Assembly (NCBI RefSeq): GCF_003966145.1
Contig: NZ_RXNR01000011.1
Coordinates: forward strand, 27,284-91,283
Length of the DNA: 64,000 bases
Direction of reading: 5' to 3'
DNA from: Lysinibacillus telephonicus
Lineage (GTDB): Bacteria; Bacillota; Bacilli; Bacillales_A; Planococcaceae
Shown one piece after another: positions 17,064 through 25,087 of this stretch (positions are counted from its first letter, which is position 1; each line of letters starts with the position of its first letter). The notes beneath the pieces are model-generated. The model searched no databases and was not told where the DNA came from. It saw only the letters and a program-made list of their open reading frames with translations. A program made the position numbers and the translations under genes.

Positions 17064-18428
17064 ATGTATTTGGACGTAGACATAGTAGAGTTAACCATTA
17101 GGTTGGCAGCATTTTTCTTGTTAATTGCTGCTACGGCATTTTTCGTTGCAACTGAGTTTGCAATTGTAAAGGTAAGAACAACACGAATTGATCAGCTAGT
17201 TGCTGAAGGCAATAAAAAGGCAATGAAAGCAAAAAAAGTTATCTCAAATTTAGATGAGTACTTATCTGCTTGTCAGCTAGGGATTACAATTACTGCCCTT
17301 GGTTTAGGTTGGTTAGGTGAACCTACCTTCGATTTAATTTTACATCCTTTATTTGAGATGTTTCATTTAGATCCTAGATTATCCGGGGTACTTTCAATAG
17401 TTGTTGCTTTCGTAATTGTAACTTACTTACACGTTGTCGTAGGGGAATTAACACCTAAAACGTTTGCCATCGAAAAATCAGAAGAACTTACTTTAAATCT
17501 TTCAGGACCATTATTGTTGTTCCATAATATTATGTATCCTTTTATTAGAGCATTAAATGGATCAGCACGTGCTTTATCCGGTCTATTCGGATATAAAATG
17601 GCTTCTGAATCTGAAGTAGCTCACTCTGAAGAAGAACTTCGCATGATTTTAGCAGATAGCTATAAAGGTGGAGAAATTAACCACTCTGAATACGAATACG
17701 TAAATAGTATTTTCGAATTCTCTGATCGTACTGCGAAGGAAATTATGGTACCTCGAACTGAAATTGTTAGCATCGAAAAAGATTTAACAGTTAAAGAAGT
17801 ATTTGATGTAATGGGTGTAGAACAGTATACTCGATATCCAATAACAGATGGCGACAAAGACCATGTTATTGGGCTAGTGAATTTAAAACATTTATTAACT
17901 GCGTTTATAAAAAATCCAGCAAATGGTGATAAACCAGTTATTGATTATATGCAGCCAATTATTCGTGTTTTCGAAACCGTTCCAATCAGTGATTTATTAC
18001 TTAAAATCCAACAGGAACGCATCCATATGGCAATTTTAATGGATGAATATGGTGGTACATCAGGACTAGTCACAATCGAAGATATCATTGAAGAGATTGT
18101 TGGTGATATTCAAGACGAATTCGATGAGGATGAGATCCCTGAAGTTCAAGAAATTAGTAGTGGCCACTATATTTTAGACGCAAAAATGTTGCTTGAAGAA
18201 GTTAACGATATGTTAGGAACTAATATTGAAGATGATGATATCGATACAATCGGTGGATGGTTCTTAACTCAACGCTTTGATGCAGTTGAAGGAGATAGCT
18301 TCGATTTTGAAGGATATGAATTTAAAATTAAAGAATTAGATGGTCATCATATTCTTTACATTGAAGTAACAAAATTACCAGAATTAGAAAATCAATCAGA
18401 AGAAGACCAAGAAATAAAAGAAGACTAA
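17064..18428 (+). CDS. Hemolysin-family/CorC-HlyC transporter-associated protein (DUF21-CBS-CorC)
   Basis: Membrane protein of 454 residues: an N-terminal DUF21 domain with about four membrane segments (LAAFFLLIAATAFFVATEFAIVKV; LSACQLGITITALGLGWLGEP), two CBS domains (MVPRTEIVSIEKDLTVKEVFD; VFETVPISDLLLKIQQERIHMAILMDEYGGTSGLVTIEDIIEEIVGDI in parts), and a C-terminal CorC/HlyC domain. Family members take part in magnesium or cobalt efflux and resistance. ATG 17064 is preferred over the in-frame TTG at 17046 because homologues begin near the first membrane helix and because the hairpin brings the ribosome site next to this ATG. No haemolytic activity is implied. Confidence 0.88.
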   Translation: MYLDVDIVELTIRLAAFFLLIAATAFFVATEFAIVKVRTTRIDQLVAEGNKKAMKAKKVISNLDEYLSACQLGITITALGLGWLGEPTFDLILHPLFEMFHLDPRLSGVLSIVVAFVIVTYLHVVVGELTPKTFAIEKSEELTLNLSGPLLLFHNIMYPFIRALNGSARALSGLFGYKMASESEVAHSEEELRMILADSYKGGEINHSEYEYVNSIFEFSDRTAKEIMVPRTEIVSIEKDLTVKEVFDVMGVEQYTRYPITDGDKDHVIGLVNLKHLLTAFIKNPANGDKPVIDYMQPIIRVFETVPISDLLLKIQQERIHMAILMDEYGGTSGLVTIEDIIEEIVGDIQDEFDEDEIPEVQEISSGHYILDAKMLLEEVNDMLGTNIEDDDIDTIGGWFLTQRFDAVEGDSFDFEGYEFKIKELDGHHILYIEVTKLPELENQSEEDQEIKED

Positions 18429-18439
18429 ACATAAACTAA

Positions 18440-18470
18440 CGACTTTCCAGCACTTGGAAAGTCGTTTTAT
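18440..18470 (+). terminator. Terminator of the CorC-type gene
   Basis: CGACTTTCCA and TGGAAAGTCG form a perfect 10-bp stem followed by TTTTAT. Confidence 0.88.
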
Positions 18471-18502
18471 CATGTTCTAAAGTTTTGTAGGGAGGAAACA
18501 TT

Positions 18503-19402
18503 GTGGAGCTATATACAAATTTACGGGCAGGGGAAAAAGGCGCATGGCTATCAATTGGTACATATCTCTTGCTTAGCTCTATTAAACTCATTATCGCCCA
18601 TTTTGGGGCATCCGAAGCATTAAAAGCAGACGGTCTTAACAACACAACAGATATTATTGCATCGGTTGCTGTCTTAATTGGATTAAGAATTTCACAAAGA
18701 CCTCCAGATTTAAACCATCAATATGGTCATCTTCGTGCAGAAACAATAGCGGCTTTAATTGCCTCATTTATTATGATGATTGTTGGATTGCAGGTGCTTG
18801 CCAGCTCTGTAATGAATTTGTGGAATCCTGCCCAAGAAACTCCAGCCCCATTAACTGCCTACGTCGCATTAGGCAGTGCAGCTGTCATGTATTGTGTTTA
18901 TCGATACAATTTATCATTAGCTAAGAAAATTAATAGCTCGGCAGTAAAAGCAGCAGCATATGACAATCGTTCTGATGCACTTGTTAGTATCGGTACGGCA
19001 ATTGGGATATTTGGAGCCATTATTGGTTTTCCAATACTTGATACAATCACTGCAATCATTGTTGCCATTATTATCATTAAAACTGCCATTGAAATTTTTT
19101 GGGAATCAGTTCAAACATTGACGGACGGATTTGATATAGAAGAGGCAGAAACATTATCAGTCCTTATACAAAATGTAGACGGAGTAATTCATTTATTGGA
19201 TCTTAAAGGACGAACTCATGGCAATATGACTTTTGTTGATGTTACTGTAACAGTTAATCCACACTTGAATGTTTGGGAAAGCCATAGAATAACAGAAAAA
19301 ATTGAGTCAACTGTCAAACGATTTAATCCATTTAGTACAGTACTTGTCCATATTGAACCACATGAGATTCGAACTGCTACTGAAGAGGATTATCATTTCT
19401 AA
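18503..19402 (+). CDS. Cation diffusion facilitator family transporter
   Basis: Divalent-cation/proton antiporter of 299 residues with six predicted membrane segments. Family marks include ADGLNNTTDIIASVAVLIGL in segment 2 (metal-binding acidic residues), NHQYGHLRAET after it, and DNRSDALVSIGTAIGIFG in segment 5, followed by the cytoplasmic C-terminal domain ending DVTVTVNPHLNVWESHRI. Likely substrates are zinc, manganese or cobalt. GTG at 18503 follows GGGAGGAAA. It is separated from the preceding CorC-type gene by a terminator, so it has its own promoter or depends on read-through. Confidence 0.9.
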   Translation: MELYTNLRAGEKGAWLSIGTYLLLSSIKLIIAHFGASEALKADGLNNTTDIIASVAVLIGLRISQRPPDLNHQYGHLRAETIAALIASFIMMIVGLQVLASSVMNLWNPAQETPAPLTAYVALGSAAVMYCVYRYNLSLAKKINSSAVKAAAYDNRSDALVSIGTAIGIFGAIIGFPILDTITAIIVAIIIIKTAIEIFWESVQTLTDGFDIEEAETLSVLIQNVDGVIHLLDLKGRTHGNMTFVDVTVTVNPHLNVWESHRITEKIESTVKRFNPFSTVLVHIEPHEIRTATEEDYHF

Positions 19403-19431
19403 ATAAAAAAATCGCAGTCTAATTAATAAAT

Positions 19432-19470
19432 AAACCTACCGAGTATTCGTGCTACTAGGTAGGTTTTTTA
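19432..19470 (+). terminator. Terminator of the CDF gene
   Basis: AAACCTACC pairs with GGTAGGTTT followed by a T run. Confidence 0.85.
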
Positions 19471-19525
19471 CTGTGTTTTATAACGATTTTCATAATAGGA
19501 TAGTGAACACTTTTCCACTACACAC

Positions 19526-20179
19526 TCATATCGATTGTTCACTGCCCTCCGTCAACCCATGCTTAACAGCGTAAAGAGCTGCTTGTGTACGATCCTGTAC
19601 TTCTAATTTTGTAAAGATATTGGATATATGTGTTTTAACTGTTTTTTCAGTAACAAATAACGATGAGGCAATTTCCCGATTGCTTTTCCCTTTCGTAAGC
19701 TCAGCCAAAACATCACGTTCTCTTGGGGTAAGAGCATTTTTCACATGCGGCAAGTTTTCCTCTTCACGAAGTGTTTCTTCCAATTGAGAAGTTGCAGCGG
19801 GATGGATAATATTTTCACCGTTTATTATTTGGCGTATCGAGTTAACTAAATCATCTGGCTCAATATCCTTTAATTGATAGCCCGCCGCCCCTGCTTCAAT
19901 AGCAGGCAGAACATGATCCTTATCAGAAAAACTAGTAAGCATAAGAATCGCTATATTCGGCCATTTTGATTTTATTTTTTTTGTTGCTTGAATTCCATCC
20001 ATCTCAGGCATAACTAGGTCCATTAAAACGATATCAGGCTGCAATGCTTCCACAAGTTCTACAGCTTCTTGTCCATTTTTTGCTTCCCCAACAACTTCAA
20101 TATCCTTTTGAGTTTTTAAAAAGAACAATAAACCTCTACGGACGACATGGTGATCATCTGCAATTAAAACTCGAATCAT
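19526..20179 (-). CDS. NarL/LuxR-type response regulator (YhcZ/DegU-like)
   Basis: A 217-residue response regulator. The receiver domain has the acidic pair ADDHHVVRRG, the phospho-acceptor Asp in PDIVLMDLVMPEMDG (about residue 54) and the conserved Lys in AGAAGYQLKD. The C-terminal LuxR helix-turn-helix is LTPRERDVLAELTKGKSNREIA followed by VTEKTVKTHISNIF. It is 13 bases downstream of the histidine kinase gene, forming a two-component operon. Architecture and partner match the B. subtilis YhcYZ system; target genes are not evident here. Confidence 0.9.
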   Translation of the reverse strand: MIRVLIADDHHVVRRGLLFFLKTQKDIEVVGEAKNGQEAVELVEALQPDIVLMDLVMPEMDGIQATKKIKSKWPNIAILMLTSFSDKDHVLPAIEAGAAGYQLKDIEPDDLVNSIRQIINGENIIHPAATSQLEETLREEENLPHVKNALTPRERDVLAELTKGKSNREIASSLFVTEKTVKTHISNIFTKLEVQDRTQAALYAVKHGLTEGSEQSI

Positions 20180-20192
20180 TTTTCTTCCCCCC

Positions 20193-21308
20193 TTAATATG
20201 GTAGACGGACTAAAAGCTCCGTACCTTTGCCGATTTCAGTAACCCAATCTGCAGTTCCGCCAACTGCAATTGCCCGATCCCGAATCGATTGCAGGCCGAT
20301 TGATGGGATACTTAACTCTGGGTCAATAACAAATCCTCTTCCCTCATCCTTAATAACAAGCAAAATATCAGTGGCTGTAACAGTTATATAAATAATTGCT
20401 TCTTGAACACCTGAATGTTTTCTAACATTGTTTAATGCTTCTTGTGTAATTCGGAATAATGTTTCTTCTATACGAGATGGGAATTGTATAACCCCGGAAA
20501 CATTTACAGTTAGTTTTATATTTAACATCTCTGCATACGCTTTTATTGCTTCGATTAAACCACTCTCAAGCCCTTTTGGCCGCAATTGCCAAATTAGTGC
20601 CCGCATCTCAGTCAGCGCAGACTGTGTTAGCTGTTGAATTTCCTTAAAGGTTTCTTTAATTTCCTGTTGCTCGCTCATTTCAATACCTGCACGAGCAGTC
20701 AGCGTTACTGAAAATAAAAGTTGATTTACTGAATCATGTAAATCTCTGGCAAGTCGATTCCGTTCTTGTACTAAAGCAATTTCCTGTTCTTGTTTTGTTA
20801 AATAAATTCGTTTAATTGCAGAACCTAATTGAAATGCAACTGACTCAAGCAATTCAAGCTCCTCATCAGAAAAGCTAATCGTGTTTGGAGTAGCAACATT
20901 TAAAATGCCGAATCGTTCATCTCCTGATTGCAGCGGGACTGTTGCATGGTGGGTAATGCCCGCATGATCCCCGATATCCGCTTCAATAGCAGCTTCAATT
21001 CGTTGACATTCAATAATGTTAGACGCCTTTCTTAACTCATTATTTCGATATCTAGAAACACACCAGCAGCCGCCTTTGCTTAAATGCTGGCAATGATTAA
21101 AGGCAAGGGCGTCGGGCAAATTTTCATGAGCAACCAACTCCGACTTTCCCTTTTCATTAATGAAAAAAATCCAACCCGTCTCAAATTTCGTACCATTTAA
21201 AAACTTACTTAACGCTCCATTCAACATAGGAATCATTTCGGTTTCTTCATTCAATAGCTCGGCGATTTCTTTTAAAATTGTAATATTGGAATGATCGTTT
21301 ACAGACAT
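20193..21308 (-). CDS. GAF-domain sensor histidine kinase (YhcY-like)
   Basis: A 371-residue cytoplasmic kinase without membrane segments. Residues about 20-170 form a GAF sensor domain with a cysteine cluster NHCQHLSKGGCWCV plus IIECQR, which could bind an iron-sulfur cluster or a metal. The HisKA_3 dimerisation domain contains the phospho-acceptor His in RDLHDSVNQLLFS, and the ATPase domain shows EALNNVRKHSG and IKDEGRGFV. It partners the downstream response regulator. The input signal is unknown; the cysteines suggest redox or oxygen sensing, as in other GAF/NreB-type kinases (inference). Confidence 0.88.
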   Translation of the reverse strand: MSVNDHSNITILKEIAELLNEETEMIPMLNGALSKFLNGTKFETGWIFFINEKGKSELVAHENLPDALAFNHCQHLSKGGCWCVSRYRNNELRKASNIIECQRIEAAIEADIGDHAGITHHATVPLQSGDERFGILNVATPNTISFSDEELELLESVAFQLGSAIKRIYLTKQEQEIALVQERNRLARDLHDSVNQLLFSVTLTARAGIEMSEQQEIKETFKEIQQLTQSALTEMRALIWQLRPKGLESGLIEAIKAYAEMLNIKLTVNVSGVIQFPSRIEETLFRITQEALNNVRKHSGVQEAIIYITVTATDILLVIKDEGRGFVIDPELSIPSIGLQSIRDRAIAVGGTADWVTEIGKGTELLVRLPY

Positions 21309-21547
21309 GTCCGATTCACCTCTAATTTATTCTTTTTTATCATATCATTGAACCTAATATATCTGCATTTCTTCTCTACTCATACTTTTGGATGAAATTT
21401 GTTTCGTTTACATTCTAAAATTTAGGCAAAGTTAAAAGGATTTTCAGTGTATAATAGTTAGTGAGAACTGAATTCAATTTAATTTACTTCTATTTATGAA
21501 CACTCTATAATCAAAACAGCGATAGAATCTAATATAGGAGATGCGTA

Positions 21548-21973
21548 ATGAATAAAAAACTAGAAAATAGTTTACTATTTATATGGCTTGTATCATTAGT
21601 AGCGACACTGGGGTCCCTTTACTTTTCCGAGGTGCGCGGCTATGAACCATGTGAATTATGCTGGTATCAGCGTATTTTAATGTACCCAATTGTCATTATG
21701 ACAACGATAGCCTACATACAAAAAAATGCTCGTATTGCGATTACAACTGCAGTTTTCTCATGTATTGGCGGTGCTATTTCTATTTACCATTACGGAATTC
21801 AAAAGCTGGATTTTTTAGCGGATTCAGCCCCGGCTTGTGGACGAGTTCCATGTACAGGACAATATATTAATGTTTTAGGATTTATTACGATTCCATTTTT
21901 AGCTGGAGTAGCATTTATTTTAATCGCCATTACAAGCTTTTATATGATTAAACAATTAAAGGGGGATAAATAA
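21548..21973 (+). CDS. Disulfide bond oxidoreductase, DsbB/BdbC family (copy 1)
   Basis: A 141-residue membrane protein with four membrane segments that reoxidises a partner thiol oxidase and passes electrons to quinone. The two cysteine pairs are CELCWYQRILMYP (first periplasmic-side loop) and CGRVPC (second loop), followed by GQYINVLGFITIPF, all typical of BdbC/BdbB. ATG 21548 follows ATAGGAG. The next gene starts immediately after its stop and encodes a thioredoxin-fold partner, so the pair forms an operon. A second DsbB-type gene lies at 23997 on the other strand. Confidence 0.93.
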   Translation: MNKKLENSLLFIWLVSLVATLGSLYFSEVRGYEPCELCWYQRILMYPIVIMTTIAYIQKNARIAITTAVFSCIGGAISIYHYGIQKLDFLADSAPACGRVPCTGQYINVLGFITIPFLAGVAFILIAITSFYMIKQLKGDK

Positions 21974-22444
21974 TTGAAGAAATTAGGAATTATTGGTGCA
22001 GTTGTTGTAGTATTATTTATCGTAATCATTTTACTTACAAACTTAGCGAATCAAAATAAATTAAAAGATAATCCATATGGAACAGATAATTTAAGACAAT
22101 CAACAATTGATTTGCTTGATAATGAAAATTATCAAAATATTATACTGCCTGAAGCATTAGAAGAAAAAATTGCTTCTGGAGAGCCTGTTGTTGCTTATAT
22201 GTTTAGCCCTGAATGTCCACACTGTATGAAAATGACGCCAGCATTAATGCCTATTGCAGATGAAGTAGGTGTACACATCGACCAATTAAACATTCTGGAG
22301 TATGACCAAGGCTGGGATGAATACAACGTGGAATATACACCAACTTTAATTTATTTTAAAGATGGCAAAGAAGTAAGTCGCATTGTTGGTGATTACTCAG
22401 ACAAAGAACAAGTTATTTATGATTTTTTAGAACAAGTAAAATAA
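21974..22444 (+). CDS. Membrane-anchored thioredoxin-fold protein with CPHC motif
   Basis: A 156-residue exported thiol oxidoreductase. The N-terminal segment IIGAVVVVLFIVIILLTNLA anchors it in the membrane. The thioredoxin-like domain has the active site FSPECPHCMKMTP and the cis-proline region VEYTPTLIYF. TTG at 21974 starts one base after the stop of the DsbB-type gene, with AAAGGGGG inside the end of that gene as ribosome site. CPHC is typical of oxidising DsbA-type proteins, so it probably introduces disulfides into exported proteins using the neighbouring DsbB-like quinone reductase. Confidence 0.85.
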   Translation: MKKLGIIGAVVVVLFIVIILLTNLANQNKLKDNPYGTDNLRQSTIDLLDNENYQNIILPEALEEKIASGEPVVAYMFSPECPHCMKMTPALMPIADEVGVHIDQLNILEYDQGWDEYNVEYTPTLIYFKDGKEVSRIVGDYSDKEQVIYDFLEQVK

Positions 22445-22452
22445 GGATAAAC

Positions 22453-22492
22453 TGAAGGACAAGGTCGAAAATCGGCTTTGTCTTCTTTTTTA
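22453..22492 (+). terminator. Terminator after disulfide gene pair
   Basis: GAAGGACAAGGTCG facing TCGGCTTTGTCTTC with a following T run. Confidence 0.75.
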
Positions 22493-22513
22493 CGATATTA
22501 TTGGAGGTACTAG

Positions 22514-23362
22514 ATGTTTCAATATGAAATAACACAAGATGGATTAACAATAGAAGAATTGCTGCGATCAAAGTGGCGTTTGGGGAAAAAGATTGTCCAT
22601 GAATTGCGAATGGCTAAAGCGGTTACTTTTAAAGATGGTGCACCAGTACAATGGAAGGATAATCTTGAAGCTGGAACAATTCTTCAATTTACATTTGATA
22701 TACCAAAGTCAAACTACGTACCATCAGATTCTTTTGACATAGCTATTCAATATGAAGATGACCATTGTTTAATCGTGTCAAAGCCAAAAGGGATGGCAAC
22801 TCATCCAAATGACCCACAAGACAAAGATACATGCATGAATCAGGTTATTGCACATATTCAAAAAAACGGTGGACAGTATGCAGAGCATGTTCACCGTTTA
22901 GACCGCGGAACAAAAGGATTATTATTAGTTGCAAAACATCCAATTGCAAAATCAATTTTTGACCGGATGATTGAAGAAAAATCTATAATTCGGACTTACG
23001 AAGCGGAAGTGCAAGGCAATATACGACAAGAAAGTGGTACGATTAATGCACCAATCGGAAAGGACCGCCACCATGCAACCCGACGTGTCGTTTCAAAGTC
23101 TGGCCAGCATGCTGTCACCCATTTTGAAGTAGTAAAACGGTTTAAAAATACCTGCCTTGTTCATTTAGTTCTTGAAACTGGCCGTACACATCAAATTCGT
23201 GTTCATATGGCTCATATCGGACACCCAATTGTAGGGGACACAATGTATAATGCTAGAAAAACAGCATCAGGAGACTATGAGCTGCATGCCATTCAGCTTG
23301 AATTTGAACATCCATTTTTAAACAAAACAATTACCATAAAGGATAATGACCACACTATATGA
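22514..23362 (+). CDS. RluA-family RNA pseudouridine synthase
   Basis: A 282-residue pseudouridine synthase modifying uridines in rRNA or tRNA. The catalytic motif HRLDRGTKGLLLVAK contains the essential Asp, and GRTHQIRVHMAHIGHPIVGD is the second family signature. The N-terminal region resembles an S4-like RNA-binding domain (LLRSKWRLGKKIVHEL). ATG 22514 follows TTGGAGG. It stands alone between terminators. Several RluA paralogues occur in Bacilli (YjbO, YlyB, YhcT types), so the exact target base is not assigned. Confidence 0.9.
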   Translation: MFQYEITQDGLTIEELLRSKWRLGKKIVHELRMAKAVTFKDGAPVQWKDNLEAGTILQFTFDIPKSNYVPSDSFDIAIQYEDDHCLIVSKPKGMATHPNDPQDKDTCMNQVIAHIQKNGGQYAEHVHRLDRGTKGLLLVAKHPIAKSIFDRMIEEKSIIRTYEAEVQGNIRQESGTINAPIGKDRHHATRRVVSKSGQHAVTHFEVVKRFKNTCLVHLVLETGRTHQIRVHMAHIGHPIVGDTMYNARKTASGDYELHAIQLEFEHPFLNKTITIKDNDHTI

Positions 23363-23390
23363 GATATGGCCGTTCAAACATTAATTAAAA

Positions 23391-23419
23391 AAGGGGGTGT
23401 CATCCTGAGACACCCCCTT
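23391..23419. terminator. Bidirectional terminator
   Basis: AAGGGGGTGTC and GACACCCCCTT form a perfect 11-bp stem between the convergent RluA and ResA-like genes. Confidence 0.9.
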
Positions 23420-23424
23420 ACTAT

Positions 23425-23967
23425 TTACAGTTCATCTGGCATTATTTGCTCCATGTATTGCTTTATGATCGTTTCATTCATTTCACCAGTAATTATTTTT
23501 TCTATTTTACCTTCTGGACTCACTAAAAATGTTGTCGGCAATGGATTAATATTATATGCTTCCATAACACTTTTATTTTTATCAATTACTACTGGAAAAG
23601 TTAAACCTTTACTATCGATATAATTTTGAACAGCAAAATCGGACTCAGCTATATTGACAGCTAACACTTGTACACCTTTCTCTTTATACTCATGATATTG
23701 CCTGTCAATAATAGGAAATTCCCGTTTACATGGCTCACACCAAGTTCCCCAAAAATTTAAAAATATGCCTTGCCCTTTATATTCAGACAAACGATGTTTT
23801 TCGCCGTTCAAATCTATTAATTCAAAATCTGGCGCTTCATCTCCAATTTGTAAAACTTCAACTTTTTCTTTTGTTAAACTAGAGTAGATAGTAAAAATAA
23901 TAGCCCCAAATAAAACGATTAGTATTAAGAATCGAACGACCGTCCTTGTTTTCTTTTTATTGTTCAT
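23425..23967 (-). CDS. Thiol-disulfide oxidoreductase, ResA/TlpA-like
   Basis: A 180-residue membrane-anchored thioredoxin-fold reductase. The anchor is FLILIVLFGAIIFTIYSSL, then APDFELIDLNGEKHRLSEYKGQG, the active site FWGTWCEPCKREFP and INPLPTTFLVSPEGKI. WCEPC and the length are those of ResA, which reduces apocytochrome c in cytochrome c maturation; no resB/resC genes follow, so a general reducing role is also possible. It lies 29 bases downstream of the BdbC-like gene on the same strand, so three thiol genes (bdbD-like, bdbC-like and this one) may be cotranscribed. Confidence 0.85.
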   Translation of the reverse strand: MNNKKKTRTVVRFLILIVLFGAIIFTIYSSLTKEKVEVLQIGDEAPDFELIDLNGEKHRLSEYKGQGIFLNFWGTWCEPCKREFPIIDRQYHEYKEKGVQVLAVNIAESDFAVQNYIDSKGLTFPVVIDKNKSVMEAYNINPLPTTFLVSPEGKIEKIITGEMNETIIKQYMEQIMPDEL

Positions 23968-23996
23968 ATTTCACCAGGCCTTATTTCCATAATTTT

Positions 23997-24401
23997 TTAT
24001 TTACGCTTCCACAATATGACCATAGCAATTGTAATCATAGTAAAAGCAACTAGTGATAAAAATGGAATCGTCACAAATCCAAACCAGTTAATATACTGGC
24101 CCGAACATGGTACGCCGTTTGTACAGGCACTAAATTCATTCATTGAAGGGATTTTTTGCAGTGCATAATGATATGCAGCCATTAACACGCCAATAGAAGA
24201 AATCGGTAAAATATATTTATATATTTCCTTATCATTTCGATAGAACGCAATTCCTAAAAATATGACGAGTGGATACATTAAAATTCGTTGGTACCAACAA
24301 AGTGTACAAGGTACAAATCCCATGCGTTCACTAAAAAATAAACTGCCACTTATAGCAATAATCGATGTAATCCACGCAAGTAAAATTGATTTATTGACCA
24401 T
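23997..24401 (-). CDS. bdbC: Disulfide bond oxidoreductase, BdbC-like (copy 2)
   Basis: A 134-residue DsbB-family quinone-linked oxidoreductase with four membrane segments and cysteine pairs VPCTLCWYQRILMYP and CTNGVPCSGQYIN. The start was set at ATG 24401 (MVNKSILLAW) because GAGG lies seven bases upstream; an earlier in-frame ATG at 24413 has no site. The gene overlaps the end of the BdbD-like gene by 11 bases, indicating coupling. The pairing and order are those of the B. subtilis bdbDC operon used for competence pseudopilin and other disulfides. Confidence 0.9.
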   Translation of the reverse strand: MVNKSILLAWITSIIAISGSLFFSERMGFVPCTLCWYQRILMYPLVIFLGIAFYRNDKEIYKYILPISSIGVLMAAYHYALQKIPSMNEFSACTNGVPCSGQYINWFGFVTIPFLSLVAFTMITIAMVILWKRK

Positions 24402-25032
24402 TAGCAGCCTCATCTACCATCTTGGCGAAATCATCCATTGTCATTCCTTCAAACTTTTTTCCACCGATAAAGATTGATGGAGTTGAATTAACGCCTAAAC
24501 TATTGGCCATATCCATATCTTTCTCAAGGCCATCTTTTCCTTTATTTTCACCGAATGCTTGCATCACCTGCTCAGTTTCTTCAGCAGTTGCTACTTCAGC
24601 TAAAACAGCTTCGAGAAATTCTTCGCTCATAAAGTTTTCTTTTCCATCAACAGTTGTTTGATTTGCAAATAAGTGTTCATGGAAGTCCCAAAATTTTTCA
24701 TTTCCCAATTCTTGATAAACTGTTTCTGCAAATGTTGCCGCTGTTGTTGAATCAGTTGAAATAAATGCATAATTCATAAAATAAAACTTGGCTTTCCCTG
24801 TATCTATAAATTGTTCATGGATAAGAGGCAAAAGAGTATTATTGAATTCTGCACAATGCGGGCATTTATAATCCCCAAACTCTACGATTTCTACAGGTGC
24901 AGATTCTTCCCCAACAAATGGTTGATTTTCATATGAAAGCTCTGCTGACTTTTCACTAACATCTGTTAACACTATGATTCCGATTAAACAGACAGCTATG
25001 ATACCGATAATCCAAAAAATTTTCTTTGACAT
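24391..25032 (-). CDS. bdbD: DsbA-family thiol oxidase, BdbD-like
   Basis: A 213-residue exported DsbA-type thioredoxin. After the membrane anchor IIGIIAVCLIGIIVLTDVS come the active site GDYKCPHCAEFNNTLLP and the cis-proline loop GVNSTPSIFIGG. It oxidises cysteines in proteins outside the membrane and is reoxidised by the overlapping BdbC-like protein. ATG 25032 follows GAGGAGC. Its upstream region carries an inverted repeat matching the one before the BlaI-type repressor gene, suggesting shared control. Confidence 0.92.
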   Translation of the reverse strand: MSKKIFWIIGIIAVCLIGIIVLTDVSEKSAELSYENQPFVGEESAPVEIVEFGDYKCPHCAEFNNTLLPLIHEQFIDTGKAKFYFMNYAFISTDSTTAATFAETVYQELGNEKFWDFHEHLFANQTTVDGKENFMSEEFLEAVLAEVATAEETEQVMQAFGENKGKDGLEKDMDMANSLGVNSTPSIFIGGKKFEGMTMDDFAKMVDEAANGQ

Positions 25033-25048
25033 AATATTTCGCTCCTCA

Positions 25049-25067
25049 AAACTACATTATGTAGTGT
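25049..25067. promoter_or_regulatory. BlaI-type operator candidate upstream of bdbD
   Basis: AAACTAC-N5-GTAGTGT contains the symmetric core ACTACATTATGTAGT. BlaI/MecI operators have ACTACA/TGTAGT halves. A site of the same layout (ACATTAC-N5-GTAGTGT) lies before the blaI-type gene. Confidence 0.6.
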
Positions 25068-25087
25068 AATTAGGTAAAAAATTTACG

